From Marinoscillum sp040222955 (GTDB lineage: Bacteria > Bacteroidota > Bacteroidia > Cytophagales > Cyclobacteriaceae): a stretch of 64,000 nucleotides of DNA. The stretch is taken from NCBI RefSeq assembly GCF_040222955.1, contig NZ_JAVKCA010000021.1, positions 186,001 through 250,000 on the forward strand. Direction: 5' to 3'. Positions 1 through 8,528 of the stretch are shown piece by piece (the stretch's first letter is position 1; the number at the start of each line of letters is the position of its first letter). The notes under the pieces are model-generated. The model did no database searches. It was not told the DNA's origin and saw nothing but the letters and a program-made list of their open reading frames with translations. Made by a program: the position numbers and the translations under genes.

Positions 1-302
1 TGCTTGCCCCCGTATTCCACGGGCGCATAGCCGACAAATGGCCGGAGCACATGGAGAAAATGTATCGTTTCTGGCAGACGGTTTTGCTGGGTGAGCATAC
101 CTATCTGGGAAGCCCTTTTGCTCCTCATGCTAATTTACCCGTGGATCATACTCATTTCGAGCGCTGGCTTCAGCTTTTCTATACAACCATCGACGGGCTC
201 TTCGAAGGTGAAAAGGCCGAAGAGGCCAAATGGCGGGCCGGCAAGATGGCCGAAATGTTTCAACTGAAAATGGCCTATCGTCAGCAACATGGCTTAACCT
301 AA
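1..302 (+). CDS. Group III truncated haemoglobin, 5'-truncated by window edge
   Basis: The reading frame is open from base 3 and enters from the left edge; ATG codons at 51 and 60 are internal, because in-frame coding sequence (LAPVFHGRIADKWPEHMEKM) continues upstream. About 100 residues remain. They contain the C-terminal half of a truncated globin of group III: HTYLGSPFAPH, then NLPVDHTHFERWL, the stretch with the proximal haem-ligand His, then the final helices. Group III truncated globins bind O2 or NO in the cytoplasm and are usually about 130 residues long, so only the N-terminal helices are missing. The gene ends 11 bases before the hemerythrin gene, suggesting co-transcription of two diatomic-gas-binding proteins. 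The family call is strong; the ligand and physiological role are inferred. Confidence 0.85.
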   Translation, partial: LAPVFHGRIADKWPEHMEKMYRFWQTVLLGEHTYLGSPFAPHANLPVDHTHFERWLQLFYTTIDGLFEGEKAEEAKWRAGKMAEMFQLKMAYRQQHGLT

Positions 303-313
303 CCCTCTCATAC

Positions 314-766
314 ATGCCCCTGAAACGACACAAAGCCCTGCAACCCCTGAGTCATAATCATCACCACAGTCTGCTCCTCTGCTGGAAAATAAGAATGGGT
401 TTTCGGAAGCAGATAGACCTGAACCGGATCAAGCGCTATACAGACTGGTATTTCCATCATCACATTCAACCACACTTCTCCCTGGAAGAACAGCACCTCT
501 TCCCCATTTTGGGTGAAGACCACCCCCTGGTAAAAAGAGCGATGGCACAGCATCGCAGGCTTAAGCGGTTATTCACTGATGAATATGAATTCAAAAGGAA
601 TCTGAGCCGGATAGAAGATGAACTCGAAAGTCACATCCGGTTTGAGGAGCGGGTACTCTTTCAGGAGATTCAGGCGCAGATTTCCAAAAGCCAAACAGAA
701 CTGCCGGAAATCCTTCATAGGGAATTGCCATATGAGGAAAATATGAGTGATCCTTTTTGGGAATAA
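314..766 (+). CDS. Hemerythrin HHE cation-binding domain protein
   Basis: This 150-residue cytoplasmic protein starts at ATG 314. A longer frame from 230 would overlap the haemoglobin gene and adds nothing conserved. Iron-ligand-type residues sit in the hemerythrin pattern: His cluster 14-18, the H-x3-E motif around H54/E58, H80, and H107 with E111/E112. Hemerythrin-like domains carry a di-iron site and bind or sense O2, NO or iron in bacteria. The protein follows a truncated haemoglobin and precedes a ClC channel, all on the plus strand, and looks like part of a gas or stress-handling unit. The function beyond di-iron binding is inferred. Confidence 0.82.
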   Translation: MPLKRHKALQPLSHNHHHSLLLCWKIRMGFRKQIDLNRIKRYTDWYFHHHIQPHFSLEEQHLFPILGEDHPLVKRAMAQHRRLKRLFTDEYEFKRNLSRIEDELESHIRFEERVLFQEIQAQISKSQTELPEILHRELPYEENMSDPFWE

Positions 767-887
767 AAAACCGGGTCTGCGCTACCCCTTTGCAAGATTT
801 CTCCCTACAAAACCCATCCAATCACTTCATTTTTCTCACTTTTGCCTTTCAAACAGAAGTACAGATTACTTACTAATCATTAGTAAA

Positions 888-2165
888 GTGGAAGTAAAAG
901 GAAAAAGAAAGCTATTGGATAAGGTGAGCATTCTGGAGGGTGCCAGCCCATCCAATCCATTTGTATTCAGTCGCATGTTTCTACTTTGGGCATTTCTGGG
1001 CCTGGTGGGTGGGCTCATTGCAGGCATATACTGGATTACCCTTGAGTTTCTCACACACCAGCTTTCTGCATTTCAGGGTTGGCAGGTCATCCCGCTCATG
1101 GCTGGCGCAGGATTGCTTGCCGGACTCATTATCCACTTCATAGGAGATCCAGGGGAGATTCAGCTCATTGTCAATAACATCCGGTTCAACAAAGGAAAAC
1201 TTGACCCTAAAAACAACCCCTCAATGATTCTCTCGTCACTCCTGTGTGTGGCATCCGGCGGCAGTCTGGGACCTGAGGCGCCCCTGGTACAGGTCACAGG
1301 ATCCACGGGCTCGTGGCTGGGAAAAATGTTGCGCCTGAAAGGAGAAGAGTTACGCTCACTCAGCATTGCCGGTATGGCCTCCGGATTCACTGCACTCTTT
1401 GGGGCACCGCTGGGCGGCAGCCTCTTTTCCCTGGAGATTCTTCATCACAAGCATGTAGTGGAGCATTACCAGGCCATCATCCCTGCGTTTGTGGCCAGTT
1501 GCTTCAGCTATGTCATCTTCGCTTTCGTGGTTCACCTGGGATTCGGGCCCATCTGGGACCTCCCCGCGTATGAAATAGCCGACAAGTTCGATTTTGCACT
1601 GGCGGTATTCTTTGCCTTGTTTGCCACGGCGCTGGGCTGGGGTTTTATTTTTTTGACCAAACTGTTGAAAACGGCATTTCAAAAAACAGCCTTTCCGATC
1701 TATATAAACACCCTTCTCGGAGGGATCATCCTTGGGGTCATCGCCTATTACTTCCCGCTGACCAGGTATTTTGGACACGAGCAAACAAACCACCTCCTGG
1801 AAGGCCAGCATACGCTGGTGTTTTTGGTACTCCTCTTACTGTTCAAAGTGCTGGCTATTTCTGTAACGGTGACCTCCGGGTGGCGTGGTGGATTTATCAT
1901 TCCACTTTTTTTCACCGGTGCTACGCTCGGCTTAATTATCCACCACTTCATGCCTGAGGTGAGTATTTCACTGGCCGTAATCAGTTGTATGGCCGCCATC
2001 AATGTGTGCGTCACCCGCACACCACTGAGCACAACCATCCTGCTGGCCACGCTCACAGGGTTTTCTTATTTCATTCCTATCCTGTTTGCCAGTCTTACCG
2101 GTTATTTTTTGGCTCCCAAAGAACCATTCATCGCTTCACAACTAAAGGAAGAATCAGGCAAATAG
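888..2165 (+). CDS. ClC-family chloride channel/transporter
   Basis: A polytopic membrane protein of about 425 residues. The frame is open from 747, overlapping the hemerythrin gene, but the first ~45 codons have no membrane-protein or family character. I prefer GTG 888; ATG 747 or ATG 975 remain possible. Family signatures are the SGGSLGPEAPLVQ segment, equivalent to the GREGP loop with the gating Glu, and GWRGGFIIPLFF, equivalent to the GxFxP loop. Both lie between hydrophobic helices. ClC proteins move chloride, or exchange Cl- for H+, across the inner membrane. No C-terminal CBS domains are present. The stop is adjacent to the convergent stop of the next gene, so the two genes meet end to end. 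Confidence 0.88.
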   Translation: MEVKGKRKLLDKVSILEGASPSNPFVFSRMFLLWAFLGLVGGLIAGIYWITLEFLTHQLSAFQGWQVIPLMAGAGLLAGLIIHFIGDPGEIQLIVNNIRFNKGKLDPKNNPSMILSSLLCVASGGSLGPEAPLVQVTGSTGSWLGKMLRLKGEELRSLSIAGMASGFTALFGAPLGGSLFSLEILHHKHVVEHYQAIIPAFVASCFSYVIFAFVVHLGFGPIWDLPAYEIADKFDFALAVFFALFATALGWGFIFLTKLLKTAFQKTAFPIYINTLLGGIILGVIAYYFPLTRYFGHEQTNHLLEGQHTLVFLVLLLLFKVLAISVTVTSGWRGGFIIPLFFTGATLGLIIHHFMPEVSISLAVISCMAAINVCVTRTPLSTTILLATLTGFSYFIPILFASLTGYFLAPKEPFIASQLKEESGK

Positions 2166-3347
2166 TTATTGCCCTTCAGTGAAAAACTTCAATTGATTCT
2201 GGTAATACATCAGGTCCTCCAGTTCGACCTCCGCTGCCTGTAGTGCTTTCTCACTGTATTTCACAGCCTCCTTCTTCTCCCCCAGCTTGAAGAGCAGTGA
2301 GGCATAACTATCGTAATAGGTCGCACTGGGATAGTTGTCCAGCACCCCACGCATCCAGTTTTTGGCTGCATTCAGATGGCCCTCATCGTCTACAAACAGA
2401 TAAAATTTCCAGGCAAATTCATTTAGCTGATCCGGATCCTCCACCTGCTGCTCTGCCACCACTTTCACAGCATTCTCAGCATACGCCGGCCAGTTGGCCT
2501 TGAGGTCAGCCGTTTTCAGGTTCACCAGCGATAGCAACTCGTTTTTCTGATCAAAATCCACATCATTCAGGAGCTGCCGAAGGGCCTGCGTGGCAAACAA
2601 AGTAAGGTCCTCACCCTCATAGATGGCAATGAGCTGATCCAGCATCACATCATGTATTTTCTGATCTACAGTATCTTTTCCATACCTGAGGCCATACATG
2701 TCGTGGTAAGCCATCAGGTACTGAAAAGGCTCACTAAAAGGATCAGTCACATTCAGGTTGATCATGGCCCAGGCGCTCTCCTCCATCCATTTAGAATGTG
2801 GCAGCCCCGTGAAATAAGCCTCCACCAGTGCTGACGGATCCATGCAGGCATCGGCCAGCATGAGCGAATAGTCCACCAGAAAATCCAATGAACGCTCACC
2901 CTCCTCAAAATGCTGTTGCATCTCCGAAAGGTTACCCGCCCCAAGAGCAGCCTTACCAAGGGTGATCAGCTCATCCGTCTCCACGGCCCCACATCCCCTG
3001 TGCACCACTTCTCCACGGCTATCCAAAAACAGCAAAACCGGAAAGGAGCTCACCTCATACTCCTCAGCCAGCACAGCCCCTGCAATGTCTTCCATGTCCA
3101 TCCGGATGTTGATGAAATTGGTATTGAAGAAGGTGCCTGATTCACTATCGGTAAAAGTGTATTTCTCCAAAATGGCACAAGGCTGGCTCCAGTTGACGTA
3201 CCCCTCCAGAAATATCAGTTTGCCCGACTTTTCAGACAACTCCAGTGCTTCAGACCAGGACAGGTCATTGAATTTTACACCCTCCTGAGCTGAGCCGTAC
3301 AGAGCAGTCAAAAGGACAAATGCAGACAAAAAATGTGATTTACTCAT
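2166..3347 (-). CDS. Secreted thioredoxin-fold protein with degenerate active site and TPR-like C-terminus
   Basis: The protein has 393 residues. A signal peptide (MSKSHFLSAFVLLTALYGSA) directs it to the periplasm. Residues about 25-135 match the thioredoxin_7 type: KLIFLEGYVNWSQPC, then the FINIRMDM and SSFPVLLFLDSRGEVVHR strands with the cis-Pro. The CxxC site reads S54-Q-P-C57, so the first (attacking) Cys is replaced by Ser and normal dithiol exchange should not work. The remaining ~240 residues are helical and resemble the helical-repeat tails of Bacteroidota thioredoxin-family proteins, ending in a TPR-like GEKKEAVKYSEKAL. It is divergent from the DUF1684 gene with a 58-bp shared promoter region. 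The substrate is unknown; a binding or isomerase-like role is possible. Confidence 0.72.
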   Translation of the reverse strand: MSKSHFLSAFVLLTALYGSAQEGVKFNDLSWSEALELSEKSGKLIFLEGYVNWSQPCAILEKYTFTDSESGTFFNTNFINIRMDMEDIAGAVLAEEYEVSSFPVLLFLDSRGEVVHRGCGAVETDELITLGKAALGAGNLSEMQQHFEEGERSLDFLVDYSLMLADACMDPSALVEAYFTGLPHSKWMEESAWAMINLNVTDPFSEPFQYLMAYHDMYGLRYGKDTVDQKIHDVMLDQLIAIYEGEDLTLFATQALRQLLNDVDFDQKNELLSLVNLKTADLKANWPAYAENAVKVVAEQQVEDPDQLNEFAWKFYLFVDDEGHLNAAKNWMRGVLDNYPSATYYDSYASLLFKLGEKKEAVKYSEKALQAAEVELEDLMYYQNQLKFFTEGQ

Positions 3348-3405
3348 AAGAAAGTGTGTAATTTGAACCTAAAAATAAGTGAAATAAAGATAGCTCTCAC
3401 ACGCA

Positions 3406-4020
3406 ATGTACACGAACATAAAATATCTGATCTGCACGCTTTTTCTATGCTGTGGCATCACCGCCCTGGCCCAGACTGCCTACGAAGCTGAGATCAGCCA
3501 ATGGCAAAAAGAGCTCAATGAGGAGTTTTCTGATCCTGACTCCTCTCCATTGACAGCCAAAGAAATCAAGAAATTCAAAGGCCTGGAGTTTTACCCCATC
3601 AATGAGGCCTACCGTGTAGAAGCCAAGCTGGAAATCCTTCAAAACGAGCAGCCCTTCACCATCCCCACAAGCTCACAGCAGCAGAAGGTGTTTGTAAAGT
3701 ATGCCATCGCCCGATTTGAACTGCTCGGCCAGGCGTTTGAGTTTCCGCTCTACCAGAGCCTGCAACTGCAGCAGTCCGAAGAGTATCAGGACTATCTGTT
3801 TGCGCCTTTTACTGACGAAACCAATGGATTTGAAACCTATGGCGGAGGCCGGTATATGGACCTGAGGATTCCTGAGGGCGATACGCTCATTATCGACTTC
3901 AACAAAGCGTATAATCCCAGCTGCGCGTACAGCCCTAATTACAACTGCCCCATTCCTCCTCGTGAAAATGACCTGACCCTGGAAGTAAAAGCCGGGGTGA
4001 AGGCCTGGGAAGAGCACTAA
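3406..4020 (+). CDS. DUF1684 domain protein, secreted
   Basis: The 204-residue protein has a signal peptide (cleavage likely after ITALAQ). The mature part matches the DUF1684 pattern: FKGLEFYPINEAYRVEAKLE near residue 60, a central beta region with YGGGRYMDLRIP, and the family-typical C-terminal block DFNKAYNPSCAY followed by CPIPPRENDLTLEVKAG. Two Cys in this block may form a disulfide. The biochemical role of DUF1684 is not established. It is transcribed away from the thioredoxin-like gene and followed by a methyltransferase gene 81 bases downstream. Confidence 0.8.
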   Translation: MYTNIKYLICTLFLCCGITALAQTAYEAEISQWQKELNEEFSDPDSSPLTAKEIKKFKGLEFYPINEAYRVEAKLEILQNEQPFTIPTSSQQQKVFVKYAIARFELLGQAFEFPLYQSLQLQQSEEYQDYLFAPFTDETNGFETYGGGRYMDLRIPEGDTLIIDFNKAYNPSCAYSPNYNCPIPPRENDLTLEVKAGVKAWEEH

Positions 4021-4101
4021 ACATTGCGCTACCCCGACTTACTCATGTGAAGAGTTCGTATCATTGCAGTCTCGGATTTTTAGGTACAACAGGGGCAATT
4101 G

Positions 4102-5241
4102 ATGAAAATACACATAAAAACACTTTTTGGGCTGGAGGAGATACTGGCAGAAGAAGTCAGAAAAATAGGCGGACAAAATGTAGAGGTACAGAAGCGGTCT
4201 GTCTCCTGCGAGGGTGACATGCACTTTCTCTACAGTGCCAACCTGAACCTACGCACAGCACTTAAAGTGCTGGTACCCGTGTACCACTTTACGGCCCGCA
4301 CCGAACAGCAGCTTTACGACCAGGTGATGAAACATGACTGGTCCAGGTATCTGAACAATAACCAGACTTTCGCCATTGACAACACGGTGTTTTCTGAGTT
4401 TTTCAGACACTCACAATACGCCGCCCTGAAGACCAAAGATGCCATCGTGGATCAGTTCAGAAACCGCACCGGCAAGCGCCCCTCCGTGGACATCAAAGCG
4501 CCGGACATTCAGTTTGACCTGTACGGCTTCAAAGATCAGTTTACCATCTCGCTGGATAGCTCTGGCGATACGCTCAACCGACGTGGCTACCGTGAGCCGG
4601 GCCATGAAGCCCCCCTCAATGAAGTGCTGGGCGCCGGCCTGCTCTACCTCGCCGGATGGAACAAGTCCATCCCACTGATAGACCCCATGTGTGGTACGGG
4701 TACCATCCTGATAGAAGCGGCCATGATGGGCCAAAACATTCCCCCACAAATCAACCGACATGATTTTGGGTTTAAAAACTGGAGCAACTTCCACCCTACG
4801 GTATGGAATCAGGTGGTCTCTGAGGGCAAAGCCGGCATTCGGAAGGCCCAGCTGAACATCACCGGCGGAGACATAGATGGAGATGCAGTGCTGATGGTGA
4901 ATAAATCTCTGCGAAAATTCAAACTGAGCGACTCAGTGACTGTGACCCGCCAGGATGTGCGGGACCACCGACCAAAAACCCCCGACGGAATGATCATCTG
5001 CAACCCACCCTACGGGGAGCGGATAGGTCGTGAAAATACCAACGATTTCTACAAGGCCATAGGCAATGTACTCAAAAACAACTTTGCAGGGTTCGATGCG
5101 TGGCTGATGAGCTCTAACATGGAGGCATTCAAACACATTAAACTTCGGGCTTCCAAGAAGATTGTGCTCTTCAATGGCCCGCTGGAGTGTAAGTTTCAGA
5201 AGTACGAAATGTACAGAGGAAGTAAGGAAGAGACTAAGTAA
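4102..5241 (+). CDS. THUMP-domain class I SAM-dependent RNA methyltransferase (RlmL/RlmK N2-G type)
   Basis: 379 residues from ATG 4102; a TTG directly before it (4099) is less likely, and a purine-rich AGGGG lies 6 bases upstream of the ATG. The N-terminal third is a THUMP RNA-binding domain (KTLFGLEEILAEEV..., with NLNLRTALKVLVPV). The C-terminal Rossmann domain has the SAM-binding motif DPMCGTGTILIEAA at about residue 194 and the catalytic N-P-P-Y at 301-304, typical of N2-guanine methylation. The full E. coli RlmL is a fusion with a second methyltransferase; this is the short form with only the THUMP-MTase half. The likely target is 23S rRNA, but the exact base cannot be told from sequence. 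Confidence 0.88.
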   Translation: MKIHIKTLFGLEEILAEEVRKIGGQNVEVQKRSVSCEGDMHFLYSANLNLRTALKVLVPVYHFTARTEQQLYDQVMKHDWSRYLNNNQTFAIDNTVFSEFFRHSQYAALKTKDAIVDQFRNRTGKRPSVDIKAPDIQFDLYGFKDQFTISLDSSGDTLNRRGYREPGHEAPLNEVLGAGLLYLAGWNKSIPLIDPMCGTGTILIEAAMMGQNIPPQINRHDFGFKNWSNFHPTVWNQVVSEGKAGIRKAQLNITGGDIDGDAVLMVNKSLRKFKLSDSVTVTRQDVRDHRPKTPDGMIICNPPYGERIGRENTNDFYKAIGNVLKNNFAGFDAWLMSSNMEAFKHIKLRASKKIVLFNGPLECKFQKYEMYRGSKEETK

Positions 5242-5306
5242 TCCTATACAAATCCAAACACTACTTCCGGAAATGGGTTATTGAGGGGTAAACCAACAAA
5301 TACCCT

Positions 5307-6260
5307 ATGCAAGCCGACTCTCTCGCCCAGGCCACCAAAAAAGCAGCCCGGGAACTACAAGCTGAAATGAAAGCACCCGTGGAACACATTACCGGGAAGG
5401 TAGACAGCTGGCTGGATGCTTTCCTGTCTATGCTGCCCAACATGGCTGTGGCGTTGGTCCTCTTCATTATCTTTCTGATCGCTGCCAAAGCCATTCAGAA
5501 AGTATTTTTGAAGCTTTTCAGAAAAAGCTCTGAGAACAAAGCTTTAGAAAACCTCTTTGGTACGATTGTCTACTACATCGTGCTGGGTACCGGGCTTTTC
5601 ATCATTTTGGGTGTACTTCAGCTGGACAAGGCTGTCACCTCCCTACTGGCAGGGGTGGGTGTGGTAGGGCTGGCCCTTGGCTTTGCCTTTCAGGACATAG
5701 CCGCTAATTTTGTATCAGGGGTGATTCTGGCCTTCAGAACACCCTTTCACGTCGGGGATATTGTGAAAATAGGTGACTACATGGGTGCCATCAGTCGCAC
5801 CAACCTGCGGGTGTCAGTGATCAGGACTTTCCAGGGCCAGGAAGTATACATCCCCAACAAAGATGTGCTGCAGAGTCCGATAGAAAACTTCACCATACTT
5901 GGTGAGCGCAGGATAGACCTGGCCGTGGGCGTATCATATGGGGATGACCTGGAGCAGGTGGAAAGGCTCGTCACGGAGACCATCGGCAATCTGGATGGGG
6001 TGATACGGCAGGAAGACATGATTTTCACCTATACGGCTTTTGGAGACAGCTCCATCAATTTTGAAATCAAGTTTTGGATACTGTATCCGGATCAGCCGGG
6101 CTACCTGACCATGCTGAGTAAGGCCATCAAAGCCATTAAAAGTGCCTTTGATCAACATAACATCACGATACCGTTCCCTATCCGTACGCTGGACTTTGGG
6201 ATCAAAGGTGGGGAGAAGCTCTCCGCCATGCAGCTGAATACAGGAAATGCGCCGAGTTAG
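5307..6260 (+). CDS. MscS-family mechanosensitive ion channel
   Basis: The 317-residue inner-membrane protein has a short N-terminal soluble segment, then TM1 (NMAVALVLFIIFLIAA), TM2 (IVYYIVLGTGLFIILGVL) and the pore-lining TM3 with Ala/Gly packing (AGVGVVGLALGFAFQDIAAN). A beta domain follows (VGDIVKIGDYMG, then NKDVLQSPIENFT) and a C-terminal alpha/beta domain. Length and order match compact MscS channels that release ions on hypo-osmotic shock. The start at ATG 5307 is preceded by a short AGGGGTA/TACCCT inverted repeat. About 200 bp of non-coding DNA separate it from ssrA. Confidence 0.9.
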   Translation: MQADSLAQATKKAARELQAEMKAPVEHITGKVDSWLDAFLSMLPNMAVALVLFIIFLIAAKAIQKVFLKLFRKSSENKALENLFGTIVYYIVLGTGLFIILGVLQLDKAVTSLLAGVGVVGLALGFAFQDIAANFVSGVILAFRTPFHVGDIVKIGDYMGAISRTNLRVSVIRTFQGQEVYIPNKDVLQSPIENFTILGERRIDLAVGVSYGDDLEQVERLVTETIGNLDGVIRQEDMIFTYTAFGDSSINFEIKFWILYPDQPGYLTMLSKAIKAIKSAFDQHNITIPFPIRTLDFGIKGGEKLSAMQLNTGNAPS

Positions 6261-6392
6261 GCATTGGCTATGGAAGGAATCCGCTGGCAGGCTAGACGGG
6301 ATGGTGGGCAGTGCCGGGCCTGTGCGGACAGCCCGAATATGGGCGGTTCGGGTGAAGGGGGTTCTCTCCAAAAAAACCATCTGAAGGAATCA

Positions 6393-6422
6393 TTTGAGGG
6401 GAGTAATATGTTATTATCTTTG
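6393..6422 (+). promoter_or_regulatory. Predicted ssrA promoter (Bacteroidota type)
   Basis: TTTG at 6393-6396 and TATCTTTG at 6415-6422 fit the Bacteroidota -33 TTTG / -7 TAnnTTTG consensus with an 18-base gap. The predicted start lies about 25-30 bases before the mature tmRNA 5' end, consistent with a leader removed by RNase P. The upstream stretch 6261-6392 shows nothing recognisable. Confidence 0.6.
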
Positions 6423-6457
6423 CCGACCATTCAGTTAGAGAATGGGTTTTGCACTTT

Positions 6458-6852
6458 GGGGTCGACCGGAATCGACAGGGAGTGTAAATGATATGCTTGC
6501 ATGCAGGCGCATGGGATGAGCGCCTTGATCAATAGTTCCAAAACACATTTGGCGAATCTAATTACGCCATGGCAGCCTAATCATTACTTAAATGTGATGA
6601 TTTACCAGGGTTGAGGCCTAAGCCTCCCCCTGCCACATCCCTCCAAGTCTCTGTCCTTTAGGCTGGAATAAGGGGTGTCGAACTTTAGGACTAGTGTGGG
6701 TGAGGCTACTAAGCCCATGCGAAACTCCAGTGGCTGGCAGGTTCGGTAGGTTGTTATTCACCGGCTGGCCTGCGAGATCAAACGAATAACTAAGCATGTA
6801 GAGGGTCTATTGTTTCCTTTGCTGGACGAGGGTTCGAATCCCTCCGACTCCA
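6458..6852 (+). ncRNA. ssrA: tmRNA
   Basis: The RNA has the standard tmRNA ends. The 5' GGGGTCG (6458-6464) pairs with CGACTCC (6845-6851), followed by discriminator A6852. The conserved 5' segment continues GACCGGAATCGACAGGG, and the 3' T-arm GAGGG-TTCGAAT-CCCTC is intact. CCA is not encoded and must be added after transcription. The internal reading frame encodes the tag GESNYAMAA. tmRNA with SmpB rescues stalled ribosomes and marks nascent chains for proteolysis. The ~395-nt length is normal. The gene sits at the left border of an AT-rich accessory stretch, which fits the frequent use of ssrA as an integration site, though no integrase or repeated 3' end was seen. Confidence 0.97.
6551..6580 (+). 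other. tmRNA proteolysis-tag reading frame
   Basis: Ten codons GGC GAA TCT AAT TAC GCC ATG GCA GCC TAA encode GESNYAMAA and a stop. With the charged Ala this gives A-GESNYAMAA. The terminal AMAA and the Gly-Glu start resemble tags of Cytophagales-type Bacteroidota, as opposed to the GENNYALAA of many other Bacteroidota. Confidence 0.93.
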
Positions 6853-6860
6853 CTTAAAAA

Positions 6861-6888
6861 AAGCCCAGGTGAATTGCCTGGGCTTTTT
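6861..6888 (+). terminator. Rho-independent terminator of ssrA
   Basis: The stem GCCCAGG / CCTGGGC has a 7-base loop (TGAATTG) and is followed by TTTTT. An A-run precedes the stem. It lies directly after the tmRNA 3' end. Confidence 0.9.
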
Positions 6889-6990
6889 GTGTTTAAAAGA
6901 ATGGAGTTCAATGAATAATCTGTTAATACGGCCTCAATTTATCGTTGAGACCATGAGGATTTTATTTCTAGGGTCAAATTGTTTCATCTT

Positions 6991-8523
6991 TTATTCATCA
7001 ATACAATGATTATTCAAATCAGATACTGGGCTGGATACGTCTGAATTTAATAACTCAAGTATTCGATCCTTTACTGAGAATAATTCACTGGTGAAAAGTA
7101 TTATCAGAAGAAATATTACTAGGAGGATTACCCACGCCCAAACATAGGACTTCCTTGATTGTCTAATAAACTTTAGATCGGAATCGAATTGTTCATCCTT
7201 ATTGAGAATTCTATTAATATCATCTTTAAGAAGAAGATCAGAAAACCGATTTTTTAGAAGTGCATAGTTCGTTTCAAATCTCTTCTTCCTTTTGTTTAGT
7301 TCGAAAAGTGAATACAGAAGATACAGAATTGCTAACCCAAGAAATCCAAATGAAATCACCGTCAAATCAAACCCCATTATATTGTCAAAATCTGATTTGC
7401 TAACGAATCGAAGTATTACAACAGAAATAAAGAATGAGACAAATGAGAAAATACTCTTTTGGAAGTCCGCAGTGAATTTACTTACGATATCAGAAGAGTC
7501 CTTAGTTAGACCTGTCAGTTGATCATTAATTTTATTTCTGATTTCCACGTATCGAGAAATGTTATCCTTCAAATAAACCTCAAAACTTGATCTAATTGAC
7601 TGGAAAACGTTACCAGCAATAACTGCAGATTTATCATCAGGGGTAAGATGCAGAGAAATAATATTTCTTGCTAACCCTATGCGGTCAGATAAATTTCCTC
7701 CAGCATAGATCCACTGATATATTTGTCTATACTCTACAATTGGCTTAACGGTTAAGGCACTAATAGATATAGCACGCTGGATAGATTTGTAGCCATTTAG
7801 TTTTATTTCAGCAGTATCAGCATCTAGATCAAATATGGAAATATCCCAAATGGAAGACAGAGTTAGCATTAGCTCAATACGCTCAAAAAAAGATTGAAGG
7901 TCTTTATTCCTAATTTCCGAGGACAAAGTAAAATCTTCAGGTAAAAGTGAATACTGGCCAGCAATTGACCTATGACAAATTGAATTGACTTTATTCAGTT
8001 TGTCCTTCCTATCAAATGAAATTGAATGTTTTGATCTATTAAATGCAATGCTTTCGGTCTCAAAGGAAAGTTCTGAATTGTCGATAGTGACATGATCAAT
8101 ATTACTATCCAACAATTTCTGAAAAACATACATGGCTCCCTTAAAGTCTAGTGAAGCCAGGTATTGTATAAAGGAGGATTCATCTCTGATTGTGAAATTT
8201 TCACTATCAAGTGTTTTCCAGATAATAAATTCCAGTGAAAATGACTCCCCCTCATCTTTATCACCATAGTACTCATCAATAGAATTGAGAAATACGGAGA
8301 CCTCTTTTAAATCAAATTGAACATCTTCCCTAATGTTACTAAACAAACGTAGCTCCAATTTATCAGGACCGACCTCTTTGTATACCAAATCCATTTTTTC
8401 AGCACTTGGTATATCAAAAGAATCCGTTTTGCCCGATTTTAAAATAAATGAATCAATGGACTCTGATTTAGCACACTGCTCTACATTAAGACCAAAAAAT
8501 GAGACAAGACTATCACCAATCAT
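6991..8523 (-). CDS. Unrecognised protein with C-terminal membrane segments; accessory
   Basis: 510 residues; I do not recognise the family. The first ~370 residues are hydrophilic with alternating strand/helix character. Three hydrophobic segments follow: SIFSFVSFFISVVILRFV (~380), VISFGFLGLAILYLLYSLF (~410) and YVWAWVILLVIFLLIILF (~480). A charged helix with KRKKRFETNYALLKNRF lies between the second and third, giving a large cytoplasmic sensor-like domain anchored by a C-terminal membrane unit. The base composition is clearly more AT-rich than the core genes around it. It starts 5 bases after the 334-aa gene upstream, so the two form an operon. A soluble DNA-associated-type partner plus a membrane protein is an arrangement seen in phage-defence pairs, but that role is inference only. 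Confidence 0.6.
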   Translation of the reverse strand: MIGDSLVSFFGLNVEQCAKSESIDSFILKSGKTDSFDIPSAEKMDLVYKEVGPDKLELRLFSNIREDVQFDLKEVSVFLNSIDEYYGDKDEGESFSLEFIIWKTLDSENFTIRDESSFIQYLASLDFKGAMYVFQKLLDSNIDHVTIDNSELSFETESIAFNRSKHSISFDRKDKLNKVNSICHRSIAGQYSLLPEDFTLSSEIRNKDLQSFFERIELMLTLSSIWDISIFDLDADTAEIKLNGYKSIQRAISISALTVKPIVEYRQIYQWIYAGGNLSDRIGLARNIISLHLTPDDKSAVIAGNVFQSIRSSFEVYLKDNISRYVEIRNKINDQLTGLTKDSSDIVSKFTADFQKSIFSFVSFFISVVILRFVSKSDFDNIMGFDLTVISFGFLGLAILYLLYSLFELNKRKKRFETNYALLKNRFSDLLLKDDINRILNKDEQFDSDLKFIRQSRKSYVWAWVILLVIFLLIILFTSELFSVKDRILELLNSDVSSPVSDLNNHCIDE

Positions 8524-8528
8524 TTCAC

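Noticed and set aside
230..313. Upstream extension of the hemerythrin gene to 230
   Set aside because: It overlaps the haemoglobin coding sequence and adds unconserved residues before the natural ATG 314.
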